Assembly (NCBI GenBank): GCA_038232215.1
Contig: JBBSIG010000002.1
Coordinates: 1-32,066, forward strand
DNA length: 32,066 bases
Source of the DNA: JBBSIG01 sp038232215
GTDB lineage: Bacteria > Actinomycetota > Thermoleophilia > Gaiellales > Gaiellaceae
Reading direction: 5' to 3'
The notes beneath the pieces are model-generated. The model was given only the letters and a program-made list of their open reading frames with translations. It did not search any database and was not told the origin of the DNA. A program made the translations under genes and the position numbers. Shown in pieces: positions 6,255 through 13,814 of this stretch (positions are counted from its first letter, which is position 1; each line of letters begins with the position of its first letter).

Positions 6255-8762
6255 ATGTCGCTGCAGCCGCGCACCCCGGTCCTCTTCGTCCACCATCGCA
6301 GCGAGCTCGGCGGCGCGCCCGCCTCCCTCTCGTACCTGATCCGGGAGCTCGACGACGAGCAGTTCGAGCCCCACATCTATTGCCCGCCCGGGCCCGCCGC
6401 CGAGCTCTTCCGCGAGGCCGGGGCGCGCGTGCACACCGGCGCCGTGTCGGGCTTCACGCACATCTGGGCGTCGACCTACCGCGGCCGCCGCTGGCTCCTC
6501 TTCGGACGGGAGCTGGCGCTTCTTCCGCAACACGTGCTGCAGTTTCGCCGGACCCTGCGGCGCCACCGCTTCGAGCTCGTCCACTTCAACGACTCGCCGC
6601 TGATCCCGGCCGCGTGGCTCGCGCGGCGGGCGGGCCTGCCCGTGGTCTGGCATCTGCGCTCGGCCCTGCCGGACGGCGGCCGCGACCGGCGCTCCGCCTT
6701 CGTCCGCACAGCGATCGAGCGCCTCGCCACGACGTCGATCGCGATCAACCGCGACGTGGCGAGCGTCTTCGGCGTCGGCTCGACGGTCGTCCCGAACTCG
6801 GTGGATCTCGAACGCTTCCGCCCGGGTGACGAGAAGCGCGCGAAGGAGGCGCTCGGCCTGCGCAGCGCGCGTCCCGTCGTCTCCTACTTCGGCTTCATCT
6901 ACCCCTCGAAGGGCTTCAAGGAGTTCATCGAGGCGGCTTCCCTCCTGCGGGACCGCGGCATCGACGCGAGCTACCTGATCGTGGGGGGCGCCGTCCGCGG
7001 CGAGGAGTTCTTCCGCACGGTGGTCGGCCGCAGCCTCCAGCTCGCAGACTTGACCCGGAACTACGAGTCGGAGGCGAAGCAGCGCGTCGACGACCTCGGA
7101 CTCTCCGACGTCGTTCGCTTCGTCCCGTTCACGCAGGACACGGCGAACCTGTACCAGGCGAGCGACGTCGTCGTCGCGCCGTCGCAGGGACCCGAGCTCG
7201 GGCGACCCGTGATCGAGGCTGCCGCGAGCGGCGTGCCCGTGGTCGCGTCGGGATCTCGCACGGGCGGCGGCGTGGTCGTGCCGGACGAGACCGGCGTCCT
7301 CGTCGAGGACTTCGGCGCCGAGACGCTGGCCGAGGCGGTCGAGGATCTGCTGCGAAACGGCGCGCGGCGCGAGGCACTCGGCCGTGCCGCCCGCGAGCAC
7401 GCTCGGGCCAATTTCGACCCGGGCCGGAACGCGCGCCGGATCGAGGCGATCTACCGGCGGATCGCACCTGTCCCCGAGCGGATCCCGATCCTGTACGTCC
7501 ACCACCGCCCGCAGCTCGGCGGCGCGCCGTCGAGCCTCGCGCAGCTCATCCGCCACCTGGACGACCGGTTCGAGCCGCACGTCTTCTGCCCCGAGGGCCC
7601 GGCCGCCGAGCTGTTCGCGGAGGCGGGCGCGACCGTGCACACGGGCGACGTCTCGATCTTCGCCCACGCCTGGGACAGCCCCTACGAGGGCCTGCGCTGG
7701 CTCGTGCTCGGCCGCGAGGTCGCCGCGCTGCCCCCGCACCTCCGCCAGCTCGAGCGGCTGATGCGCGCGCACCGCTTCCCGATCGTGCACCTGAACGACT
7801 CGCCGCTCCTCGCCGCCGCCTGGGTCGCGCACCGGAACGGGGCCAAGCTCGTCTGGCACCTGCGCTCGGCGCTCGCGGGTGAGGGCCGCGACCGCCGCAG
7901 CCGCGCGATCGCGGCGCTGATGGAGCGCTGGGGCGACGCGGCGATCGCGATCGACCGCGACGTCGCCGAGCGCTTCCCGATCAGGCTGCCGCTGACGATC
8001 GTCCACAACAGCGTGCGCCGGCCGACGCCCGCAACCACGAACGGCGCGGGCGGCAAGCGGAGCCTCGGCTTGCCGGAGGACCGCGTCGCCGTCGGCTTCG
8101 CCGGCTTCGTGCGCCGGCAGAAGGGCTGGCCGGAGCTCGTCTCCGCGGCCGAGATCCTCGTCGACGAAGGGGCGGCGGCGCACTTCGTGATCATGGGCGG
8201 CGGCGTTCGCCCGCCCGAGTACTTCCGCACCGTGCGCGGCCGCGCGCTCGCCGCCGCGAACCTGCTCACCGACGAGGAGTCCGCGATCAAGGAGCTCGTC
8301 TCCGAGAAGGGCCTCGACAGGCACTTCTCGTTCCTGCCCTTCACCTCCGAGACGGGTGAGATCTACAGCGCGCTCGACATCGTCACGTTCCCGAATCAGG
8401 GTGTCGGACTCGGCCGGCCGGTACTGGAGGCGGCAACGTACGGCAAGCCGGTCGTCGCGTCTGGCTCACGGACGGGCGCCGGCGTGCTGCTCCCGCAAAG
8501 GACCGGGCTGCTACTCGACGATGCGAACCCGCGGGGGATCGCGATCGCGCTCCGTAACCTGATCGAGGATCCGGCGCTCCGCCGGCGTCTCGGCGAGGCC
8601 GCTGCGGAGCATGCGCACGAGCGCTTCGACCCGGTCCGGAACGCGCAGGCCGTCGAGAGCGTCTACGACTCGCTGCTCGGGCTCTCGACGCCTTGCGCCT
8701 CGACCAACGGCGGCGTCGTCGCGGCGCCCCCCTCCCTCGAGCCGGCGGGGCTAGAGGCCTAA
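6255..8762 (+). CDS. Fused tandem GT4 glycosyltransferase (two GT-B units in one chain)
   Basis: This 835-aa protein is twice the normal GT4 length. Residues 1 to about 405 and about 408 to 812 each form a complete GT-B unit and are obvious duplicates. VLFVHHRSELGGAP matches ILYVHHRPQLGGAP; PGPAAELF, VHTG, NDSPL, WHLRSAL and GRDRRS recur in the same order; and both halves end in GRPV-x-EAA followed by VVASGSRTG. The first Glu of the usual EX7E donor motif is not in its normal place in either half (PELGRPVIE and VGLGRPVLE). It probably adds two sugars in succession or acts as a pseudo-dimer in the cytoplasm; this is inference. The start ATG at 6255 follows GAGGG. The stop overlaps the end of the convergent toxin gene by 4 nt. 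No internal stop or second start site suggests a sequencing fusion. Confidence 0.87.
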   Translation: MSLQPRTPVLFVHHRSELGGAPASLSYLIRELDDEQFEPHIYCPPGPAAELFREAGARVHTGAVSGFTHIWASTYRGRRWLLFGRELALLPQHVLQFRRTLRRHRFELVHFNDSPLIPAAWLARRAGLPVVWHLRSALPDGGRDRRSAFVRTAIERLATTSIAINRDVASVFGVGSTVVPNSVDLERFRPGDEKRAKEALGLRSARPVVSYFGFIYPSKGFKEFIEAASLLRDRGIDASYLIVGGAVRGEEFFRTVVGRSLQLADLTRNYESEAKQRVDDLGLSDVVRFVPFTQDTANLYQASDVVVAPSQGPELGRPVIEAAASGVPVVASGSRTGGGVVVPDETGVLVEDFGAETLAEAVEDLLRNGARREALGRAAREHARANFDPGRNARRIEAIYRRIAPVPERIPILYVHHRPQLGGAPSSLAQLIRHLDDRFEPHVFCPEGPAAELFAEAGATVHTGDVSIFAHAWDSPYEGLRWLVLGREVAALPPHLRQLERLMRAHRFPIVHLNDSPLLAAAWVAHRNGAKLVWHLRSALAGEGRDRRSRAIAALMERWGDAAIAIDRDVAERFPIRLPLTIVHNSVRRPTPATTNGAGGKRSLGLPEDRVAVGFAGFVRRQKGWPELVSAAEILVDEGAAAHFVIMGGGVRPPEYFRTVRGRALAAANLLTDEESAIKELVSEKGLDRHFSFLPFTSETGEIYSALDIVTFPNQGVGLGRPVLEAATYGKPVVASGSRTGAGVLLPQRTGLLLDDANPRGIAIALRNLIEDPALRRRLGEAAAEHAHERFDPVRNAQAVESVYDSLLGLSTPCASTNGGVVAAPPSLEPAGLEA

Positions 8763-9073
8763 CGGCAACCGGTGGCGACCGCGAGCGCGGAGCAGACCTC
8801 CGCCATTCGCTCCACGCGCAGTCGACAGATGCGCTCGGCGAAAAATGCGCGCGGGATCACGGCGACGTTGTCGAGGCTCAGCACGCACTCGGCTGGCATT
8901 CCGTCGTCCTGCCCCACCGGCACCTCGCTCGGGATACCACGGATCGTCCGCGTCGCAGGCACCGCGAGCAGCCGGTTGAGAACTGGAATCGCCGCCTGGC
9001 GCGTGAGTACCAGGTGAGGCCGTCGGCCAAGCTCCGGATCCTCTACCCACCACACCTCGCCCCTGTTCACCAC
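8759..9073 (-). CDS. mazF: MazF/PemK-type toxin endoribonuclease
   Basis: This protein of about 103 aa belongs to the type II toxin family that cleaves mRNA at short sequences. Recognisable blocks in order are the N-terminal NRGEVWWVEDPELG, then RPHLVLTRQ, VPATRTIRG with IPSEVPVG, and AECVLSLDNVAVIPR, matching the MazF/PemK beta-barrel. The length is typical. Two adjacent GTG codons are possible starts (9073 or 9070); the one at 9070 forms a GTGA overlap with the antitoxin stop and gives MNRGEVWW, so it is the likelier. The antitoxin is directly upstream and overlapping, the normal order for translational coupling. The pair sits between two glycosyltransferase genes and has no obvious role in glycan synthesis, so it may be a stabilising passenger. 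Confidence 0.85.
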   Translation of the reverse strand: MVNRGEVWWVEDPELGRRPHLVLTRQAAIPVLNRLLAVPATRTIRGIPSEVPVGQDDGMPAECVLSLDNVAVIPRAFFAERICRLRVERMAEVCSALAVATGCR

Positions 9074-9321
9074 GGCTCATCCGCCAAAGAGCGCCGAGCG
9101 GACGCCTCTGCCCAGGGATCTTCCTCGGCCGGGACACGCTCGTACCCCTCGACGATCGCACGGTCGATTGCGGCTTCGCGGTCCGCTGCGAGGAATTCCT
9201 CGAGAGCGGTGCGGATGAGTTCCGAGCGCGAGACGCCGAGCCGTCCCGCCCGCTCGTCGAGTAGCCCCAGGAGTCGATCGTTTAGCTGGACAAGCGTCTG
9301 TTGCCGCCCCACCGTGACCAT
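9067..9321 (-). CDS. Ribbon-helix-helix (CopG-like) antitoxin of the MazF pair
   Basis: This 84-aa protein starts MVTVGRQQTLVQLNDRLLG, a beta strand followed by LDERAGRLGVSRSELIRTALEEFL, the typical ribbon-helix-helix DNA-binding fold. The C-terminal half (DRAIVEGYERVPAEEDPWAE) is acidic and aromatic, as in antitoxin tails that wrap around MazF. It should neutralise the toxin and repress the operon. The ATG at 9321 lies inside a perfect dyad (CATAT and ATATG arms) that is the most A+T-rich spot nearby, consistent with autoregulation at the promoter. The stop codon overlaps the toxin start. The family assignment is visible from the fold pattern and gene order; the cognate DNA site is inferred. 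Confidence 0.82.
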   Translation of the reverse strand: MVTVGRQQTLVQLNDRLLGLLDERAGRLGVSRSELIRTALEEFLAADREAAIDRAIVEGYERVPAEEDPWAEASARRSLADEPW

Positions 9322-9334
9322 ATTGTTGCATATG
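9319..9334. promoter_or_regulatory. Palindromic operator/promoter of the toxin-antitoxin operon
   Basis: CATAT-TGTTGC-ATATG is a 16-bp dyad with perfect 5-bp arms, and its left arm contains the antitoxin start codon on the minus strand. It is strikingly A+T-rich against about 70% GC surroundings, so it may also include the -10 region of a near-leaderless promoter. Ribbon-helix-helix antitoxins bind short palindromes at their own promoters, which makes autorepression the natural reading. Confidence 0.5.
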
Positions 9335-9387
9335 TGGGCCGCCAGCTCGTGAGCCCGGTGCGCCGAGTGCGCCTACCGCGGACCCGC

Positions 9388-10521
9388 TCATCCTTTACGG
9401 GATACGAGCCGACCGTAGAGCTCGAGCAGCTTCGGCCGCTCGGCCGCCCAGGAGAACGCCTCGCCGCGCTCGGCCAGGTTCTGCCGGAACTCGGCGAGCC
9501 GACCGAACGGGAAGGTGTCGAGGGCGCGGCCGATCCCCTCCACGGACTCGAGGTCGGCCGCGACCCCGAACCCGTTCTCGACGACGACCCCGCGCACGAA
9601 CGGCAACTCGTTCGTGAGGATCGGCAGCCGGGCGGCGATGTACTCGTACAGCTTCATGGTCGAGGACAGCCGCTCGTTCAACCCCAGGCGCGCAGGAATC
9701 TGGATCACGCCCACGTCGGCCGACGCGCTCCAGCGCAAGTACTCGTCCTGCGGGCGCGCGTCGAGGAAGTGGACGGTCGCGGGGCCCGTGCGATCGAGGT
9801 CGCCGTAGCCCATGAAGACGAGCTCGACAGGTGCCTGCACACGCTCCATCGCCTCGATCAGGGCCCGCAGGTTGCGCATCGGGTTCAGCCACCCCTGGTA
9901 GAGGAGGACGTACCGGTCGGCCGCGATGCCGAGCGCCTCCCGCAGGAGGTTCCAGCGGCGTCGGTGCAGGTCGACGGGCGCGTCGACCGCGAGCTGGAGC
10001 GTCTCGATCTCGAGCCCGCCGTAGACAGACGAGATCGCGGCCGCTAGCAGCGGGTTCACCGTCAGGCGAAGGTCGGCCTCGCCGATGAGGCGCCGCTCCT
10101 CCGCCCGGAGCCGTTTCTGCACGCTCCGGTCGAGACCGGTCTGCTCGGGGTAGAACTCGTGCATGTCGTAGACCAGCGCCGCGCCCGTCTCGCGCTTGAC
10201 CGAGACTCCGGCCGCGAGCAGGGGCAGATTGTGGACGTGGACGACGTCGGGCTCGAGCCCGAGCGCATGGTCGCGGAACGCGCGCTGGTACCCCGAAAGA
10301 CCGCGCGCGAGCGAGCCGGCGGCACGGCGGCGGAGACGCGCCGCGAGGCCGAGGCCGATCTCGACGCGCTCGATCGCCACCCCGGTGGCCTCGCCCGGTC
10401 CCGGCCCCTGTGCGACCACGACCACCTCGTGCCCCGCCTCCGCCAGCGCGCGCGCCTCGTTGACGATCCGCGGATAGATCGTCTCCACCGAGCTCAGCAT
10501 CACGACGCGAGCAGCCTTCAT
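9388..10521 (-). CDS. Glycosyltransferase family 4
   Basis: This 377-aa GT-B enzyme starts MKAARVVMLSSVETIYPRIV. It has HVHNLPLLAAGV and YDMHEFYPEQTGL in the acceptor half, the inter-domain strand YVLLYQGWLNP, and the donor-side segment KLYEYIAARLPILTNELPFV. The ATG at 10521 gives a normal N-terminus; the open frame upstream is a GC artefact. It resembles the GT4 at 24053-25375 in the DSHEFFPE/DMHEFYPE and LSND/LTNELPY-F segments, so the two may be distant paralogues. It is divergent from the asnB gene at 10639 across 117 bp and has no co-directional gene immediately upstream, so it probably has its own promoter. Specificity is unknown. Confidence 0.86.
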   Translation of the reverse strand: MKAARVVMLSSVETIYPRIVNEARALAEAGHEVVVVAQGPGPGEATGVAIERVEIGLGLAARLRRRAAGSLARGLSGYQRAFRDHALGLEPDVVHVHNLPLLAAGVSVKRETGAALVYDMHEFYPEQTGLDRSVQKRLRAEERRLIGEADLRLTVNPLLAAAISSVYGGLEIETLQLAVDAPVDLHRRRWNLLREALGIAADRYVLLYQGWLNPMRNLRALIEAMERVQAPVELVFMGYGDLDRTGPATVHFLDARPQDEYLRWSASADVGVIQIPARLGLNERLSSTMKLYEYIAARLPILTNELPFVRGVVVENGFGVAADLESVEGIGRALDTFPFGRLAEFRQNLAERGEAFSWAAERPKLLELYGRLVSRKG

Positions 10522-10638
10522 CGAGCCGTCATTGTCGTCCGCCACGCCCTTGGGGGGCGAGGTTCCCCCGCCCGGAACGACGGAGCGCGACTGGCATAGT
10601 GGGCGCGTGCTGCCCGCCTCGCTCGCACCGCCCGGCTG

Positions 10639-12501
10639 ATGTGCGGAGTCTGCGGCGTCGTCGCCTTCGGGCGTCCGGCGGAGACGGACACGGTCGCGGC
10701 GATGGCGCGGGAGCTCGACCACCGCGGCCCCGACGGCGACGGCGCGTTCGTGGGCGAAGGCGTCGCGCTCGGATTTCGCCGACTTGCGATCATCGACCTC
10801 TCCGAGGCGGGCAGGCAACCCTTCGCGAGCGCCGACGGCGCGCTCCAGCTCGTCCACAACGGCGAGGTGTACAACTACCGCGAGCTGCGCTCCGAGCTCG
10901 AGGCGAAAGGCCGGCGCTTCCGCAGCGCCACCGACACCGAGGTCGTGCTCGCCGCGTACGAGGAATGGGGCGAGCGCTGTGTCGAGCGCTTCAACGGAAT
11001 GTGGGCGTTCGCGCTCTGGGACGGGCGCCGCAAGTCGCTCTTCTGCTCGCGCGACCGGTTCGGCGTCAAGCCGTTCTACTACCGGCTCGCGCGCGGAAGG
11101 CTTGCGTTCGCGAGCGAGCTGAAGGCGTTCCGCGGCGATCCGGAGACGCGTCTCGCGCCCAACCCGCGTGCCGTGCGCGACTACCTGGAGCAGGGCTACG
11201 TCGACCACACCGACGAGACGTTCTTCGACGGGCTCGTGAAGCTGCCGCCCGCCCACACGCTCACGTTCGACGAGTCCGGGCTCCGACTCCGCCGCTACTG
11301 GAGGCTCGAGTCGCGCGAGCGAGGGCCTGGCGACGCCGCGGAGGCGGTCCGTGAGCTCTTTCTCGACTCGATGCGGCTACACCTCCGCAGCGACGTACCC
11401 GTCGGCACATGCCTCTCCGGCGGGCTCGACTCGTCCGCAATCGCTTGCGCCGTCGACCTGCTTCTGCGCACCGAGGCCGAGAACGCCAAGCCGGTCGGCG
11501 ATCGACAGAAGACGTTTACCGCGTACTTCCAGGAGCCGGGGTTCGACGAGCGGGCGTACGCCGCGGCGGTCGTCGAGCTGGCGCGCGCGGAAGCGCACTG
11601 GATCTCGTTCGGCCCGGACGACCTCGTAGAGAGCCTGCCGTCGATCGTCGAGTCGCAGGACGAGCCCTTCGGCTCGACGAGCGTCGTCGCGCAGTGGTAC
11701 GTCATGCGCGCGGCGCGCGACTCCGGAGTGACGGTGATGCTCGACGGCCAGGGCGCGGACGAGATCTTCGCCGGCTACCACGGCTACTTCGGTCCGTTCT
11801 TCGCCGACCTGCTCCGCCGGGGCCGGCTGCGCGACCTGCGCGCTGAGCTCGTCGCCTACCGCGACCTGCACGGCGCCTCCGCCTCCGCGGCGGCGATCGC
11901 GCTGGCGCGGCCTTTTCTGCCCGCACGCGTCCGCTGGGCCGCACGCGGCCGTGTGACGGGCGGCTCCTCTCTCCTCCATCCGAGCCTGCGGAACCTGGCA
12001 CCGACACCGGAGCGCGGGGGCTCACCGTACACGGACCGCCTCCGCCGGATGCTGGAACTGATCCTGACCGAGCGCGGCCTGCCCGAGCTGTTGCACTACG
12101 AGGACCGGAACTCGATGGCCCACTCGCTCGAGGCGCGCGTCCCGTTCCTCGACCATCGGCTCGTCGAGCTCCTGTTCTCGCTCGAGGGGACTGAGCTGAT
12201 CGAGCGCGGGCGGACGAAGGCGGTGCTGCGTCGAGCGCTCGGCGACCTGCTTCCGCCGCTCGTGCGCGACCGGGTCGACAAGCTCGGCTTCGTCACACCG
12301 GAGGCGCGCTGGCTGCGTGGCCCGCTCGGCGACCTGGCGGCGGACGTCTTCGCGAGCCGTTCGCTCGCCGAGCGAGGCTTCGTCGACGCGGCCGCGGCGC
12401 GCCGTCGTCTGCAACGCCATCGCCGCGGCGACCTGAACGCCGGCTTCGAGCTCTGGCGAGCGCTGAACGTCGAGCTCTGGGCGCGCACTTTCCTCGACTA
12501 G
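10639..12501 (+). CDS. asnB: Glutamine-dependent asparagine synthetase-type amidotransferase
   Basis: This 620-aa protein has an N-terminal class II glutamine amidotransferase domain with the nucleophile Cys2 (MCGVCGVV), HRGPDGDG and LVHNGEVYNY. The C-terminal ATP-pyrophosphatase domain carries CLSGGLDSS (about 258-266), DGQGADEIFAGYHGYF and SLEARVPFLDHRLVE. All key residues for ammonia release from Gln and adenylation of a carboxylate are present. In polysaccharide loci such AsnB proteins often amidate uronic acid carboxyls rather than aspartate. A uronic-acid pathway (WbpB/E/D) lies nearby, so that role is plausible here but not proven. The start follows about 20 nt after the end of a C-rich leader without a clear Shine-Dalgarno. 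Its C-terminal hundred residues are closely matched by the truncated copy at 31433-31789. Confidence 0.87.
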   Translation: MCGVCGVVAFGRPAETDTVAAMARELDHRGPDGDGAFVGEGVALGFRRLAIIDLSEAGRQPFASADGALQLVHNGEVYNYRELRSELEAKGRRFRSATDTEVVLAAYEEWGERCVERFNGMWAFALWDGRRKSLFCSRDRFGVKPFYYRLARGRLAFASELKAFRGDPETRLAPNPRAVRDYLEQGYVDHTDETFFDGLVKLPPAHTLTFDESGLRLRRYWRLESRERGPGDAAEAVRELFLDSMRLHLRSDVPVGTCLSGGLDSSAIACAVDLLLRTEAENAKPVGDRQKTFTAYFQEPGFDERAYAAAVVELARAEAHWISFGPDDLVESLPSIVESQDEPFGSTSVVAQWYVMRAARDSGVTVMLDGQGADEIFAGYHGYFGPFFADLLRRGRLRDLRAELVAYRDLHGASASAAAIALARPFLPARVRWAARGRVTGGSSLLHPSLRNLAPTPERGGSPYTDRLRRMLELILTERGLPELLHYEDRNSMAHSLEARVPFLDHRLVELLFSLEGTELIERGRTKAVLRRALGDLLPPLVRDRVDKLGFVTPEARWLRGPLGDLAADVFASRSLAERGFVDAAAARRRLQRHRRGDLNAGFELWRALNVELWARTFLD

Positions 12502-12504
12502 TTA

Positions 12505-12741
12505 CTAGTGCGGCGTCCTGTAACGTTGCACCGGGAACTCGCGCGCCGTGACGCCGCACCTGCGGCCGCTCCGCGGCCGCGGCCCTGTTTGCTGGCAGGA
12601 GTCCTCGACCTGCCTGCTGCGCAGCGCTCGCGATGCAGGCCGCCAGCGACCGAAAACAACAGAGAACGGCCGCGCAGCGGCCGCAAGTGCGGCCTCCCCC
12701 AAGCACTGTTTCGGGTCGAACGTTTGGAGAGGCCGCACTAG
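12505..12741. mobile_element. MITE-like, near-palindromic non-coding element
   Basis: This 237-bp segment fills the gap between the convergent asnB and SDR genes. It begins CTAGTGCGGC and ends GCCGCACTAG, a perfect 10-bp terminal inverted repeat. The two halves align in inverted orientation, ungapped, over about 78 bp, with conserved blocks CTAGTGCGGC, AACGTT, GCCGCAC, TGCGGCCGCT, CGCGGCCG and then CTGTT. Each end can also fold into its own 50-bp hairpin (12509-12558 and 12688-12737, 9-bp arms). CTAG at both edges could be the target-site duplication, or TA within it as in IS630/Tc1 elements. No credible protein is encoded: open frames exist on both strands but have no recognisable features. 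It may double as a bidirectional terminator. Confidence 0.6.
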
Positions 12742-12754
12742 GAAGGATCGAGAA

Positions 12755-13810
12755 TCAGACTGGAACCGCCTCTTGCATCCGCTCTGCGTGCCGCGCGACG
12801 CAGGCGTCGATCAGCTCCATGTGCTCGCGCGTCCACGCGATCGTCCGCGTGAGTCCGTCCCGAAGCGGAACGCGGGCTCGGAAGCCGAGCTCGGCACGCG
12901 CCTTCTCCGTCGAGCCGAAACGCCGGCCGGACCGGTCCCAGTCGCGCGCGGGCGTCACGTCGGCCGGCGTCCGGTTCCCGGTCAGGTCGTCAACGAGCGT
13001 CGCGAGCTCGAGGATGGACGTCTCCTCGCCGCTCGCGAGGTTGTACACGCCACCGGGCTCGCCGCGGGTGGCACAGAGAATCAGCCCATCGACGATGTCC
13101 TGGACGTAGATGAAATCGCGGCTCGCGACGCCGCCGTTGTCGAGCTGGAGCGCCTCTCCCTTGAGGGAGCGATAGACGAAGGTCGGCGTCACGTTCCGCC
13201 AGACTGTCGCGGGCGTCCCCCGCCACCGCCCCGCGCCCAGGATCTCTCGGGGTCCGTACACGTTCTGGAAGCGCGCTCGCACCGTGGGAAGCCCGTGCCG
13301 CTGGCGGTAGTACACGGAGTGGAACTCACCGACCACCTTCGAGATCTGGTACGGCGAGTCGAGGTCGAGCGGCACCGGGCCGTCTTCAGTCACCGGCTCC
13401 GCCTCCCCCCATGTGTGCGGAGCGAGCGTGCAGCCGGAGGCGGCGTACACGAGCTTCTGGAGGCGCCCGAAGCCCTTCACCCGCTCGTAGAGCTTGAGGG
13501 TCGTCAGCAGATTGTTCTCGTGGTCGTCGAGCGGGTTCGCGATCGAGTTCTGGTTTCCGTGGTACGTCGCGAGGTGGAAGACGTGCTCGAACTCGTCGTC
13601 GAGCCCGTCCAGAATGACATCGTCTGCGATCGAGCCTTCCCGGAACTCGATCCGCTGGTCGTCCTTCACGTTCGCACGCTCGGCCGAGAGCAGGTTGTCG
13701 ACGACGACGACGCGTGCAGCACCCTGGTCGAGCGCCGTCCGCACGAGATTCGAGCCGACGAACCCCGCTCCACCGACGACGAGGATGGTCCGGCCGTCTA
13801 GCTGCTCCAT
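12755..13810 (-). CDS. NAD-dependent epimerase/dehydratase (extended SDR)
   Basis: This 351-aa extended short-chain dehydrogenase works on an NDP-sugar. The Rossmann motif VVGGAGFVGSN is at residues 9-19. The acidic residue of VVVVDNLL sets NAD preference. A Ser/Cys-containing segment, AASGCTL, and the catalytic YQISK (Tyr-x-x-x-Lys) follow in the usual order, then NVYGPREI and a C-terminal RDFIYVQDIVDG. The ATG at 13810 was chosen because it places the Rossmann motif at the N-terminus and lies 4 nt after the upstream SDR stop; the longer frame would overlap that gene. It is last in the minus-strand operon starting at 20103. It could be a 4-epimerase, a decarboxylase or a 4,6-dehydratase; the sequence does not settle which. 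Confidence 0.85.
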   Translation of the reverse strand: MEQLDGRTILVVGGAGFVGSNLVRTALDQGAARVVVVDNLLSAERANVKDDQRIEFREGSIADDVILDGLDDEFEHVFHLATYHGNQNSIANPLDDHENNLLTTLKLYERVKGFGRLQKLVYAASGCTLAPHTWGEAEPVTEDGPVPLDLDSPYQISKVVGEFHSVYYRQRHGLPTVRARFQNVYGPREILGAGRWRGTPATVWRNVTPTFVYRSLKGEALQLDNGGVASRDFIYVQDIVDGLILCATRGEPGGVYNLASGEETSILELATLVDDLTGNRTPADVTPARDWDRSGRRFGSTEKARAELGFRARVPLRDGLTRTIAWTREHMELIDACVARHAERMQEAVPV

Positions 13811-13814
13811 GCCG

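Noticed and set aside
6237..8324. 695-aa open frame opposite the fused glycosyltransferase gene
   Set aside because: It has the low-complexity Arg/Ala/Val/Asp composition typical of antisense frames in high-GC genes and no motif. The opposite strand has an obvious real gene.
10550..10585. G-run/C-run stem (GGGGGGCGAG then CCCCCGCCC) between the divergent GT4 and asnB genes
   Set aside because: It could form a hairpin, but it is simple G/C-run sequence expected by chance at this GC, with no T-run and no position that suggests a terminator.
12508..12741. Small proteins (62-77 aa) on both strands in the 12.5-12.7 kb gap
   Set aside because: The frames come from the two inverted halves of the MITE-like element, start and end within its repeats, and have no recognisable features or RBS.
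12502..12760. CRISPR-like repeat array in the convergent gap
   Set aside because: The repeated GCGGCCGC blocks are inverted repeats of one element, not regularly spaced direct repeats with unique spacers.
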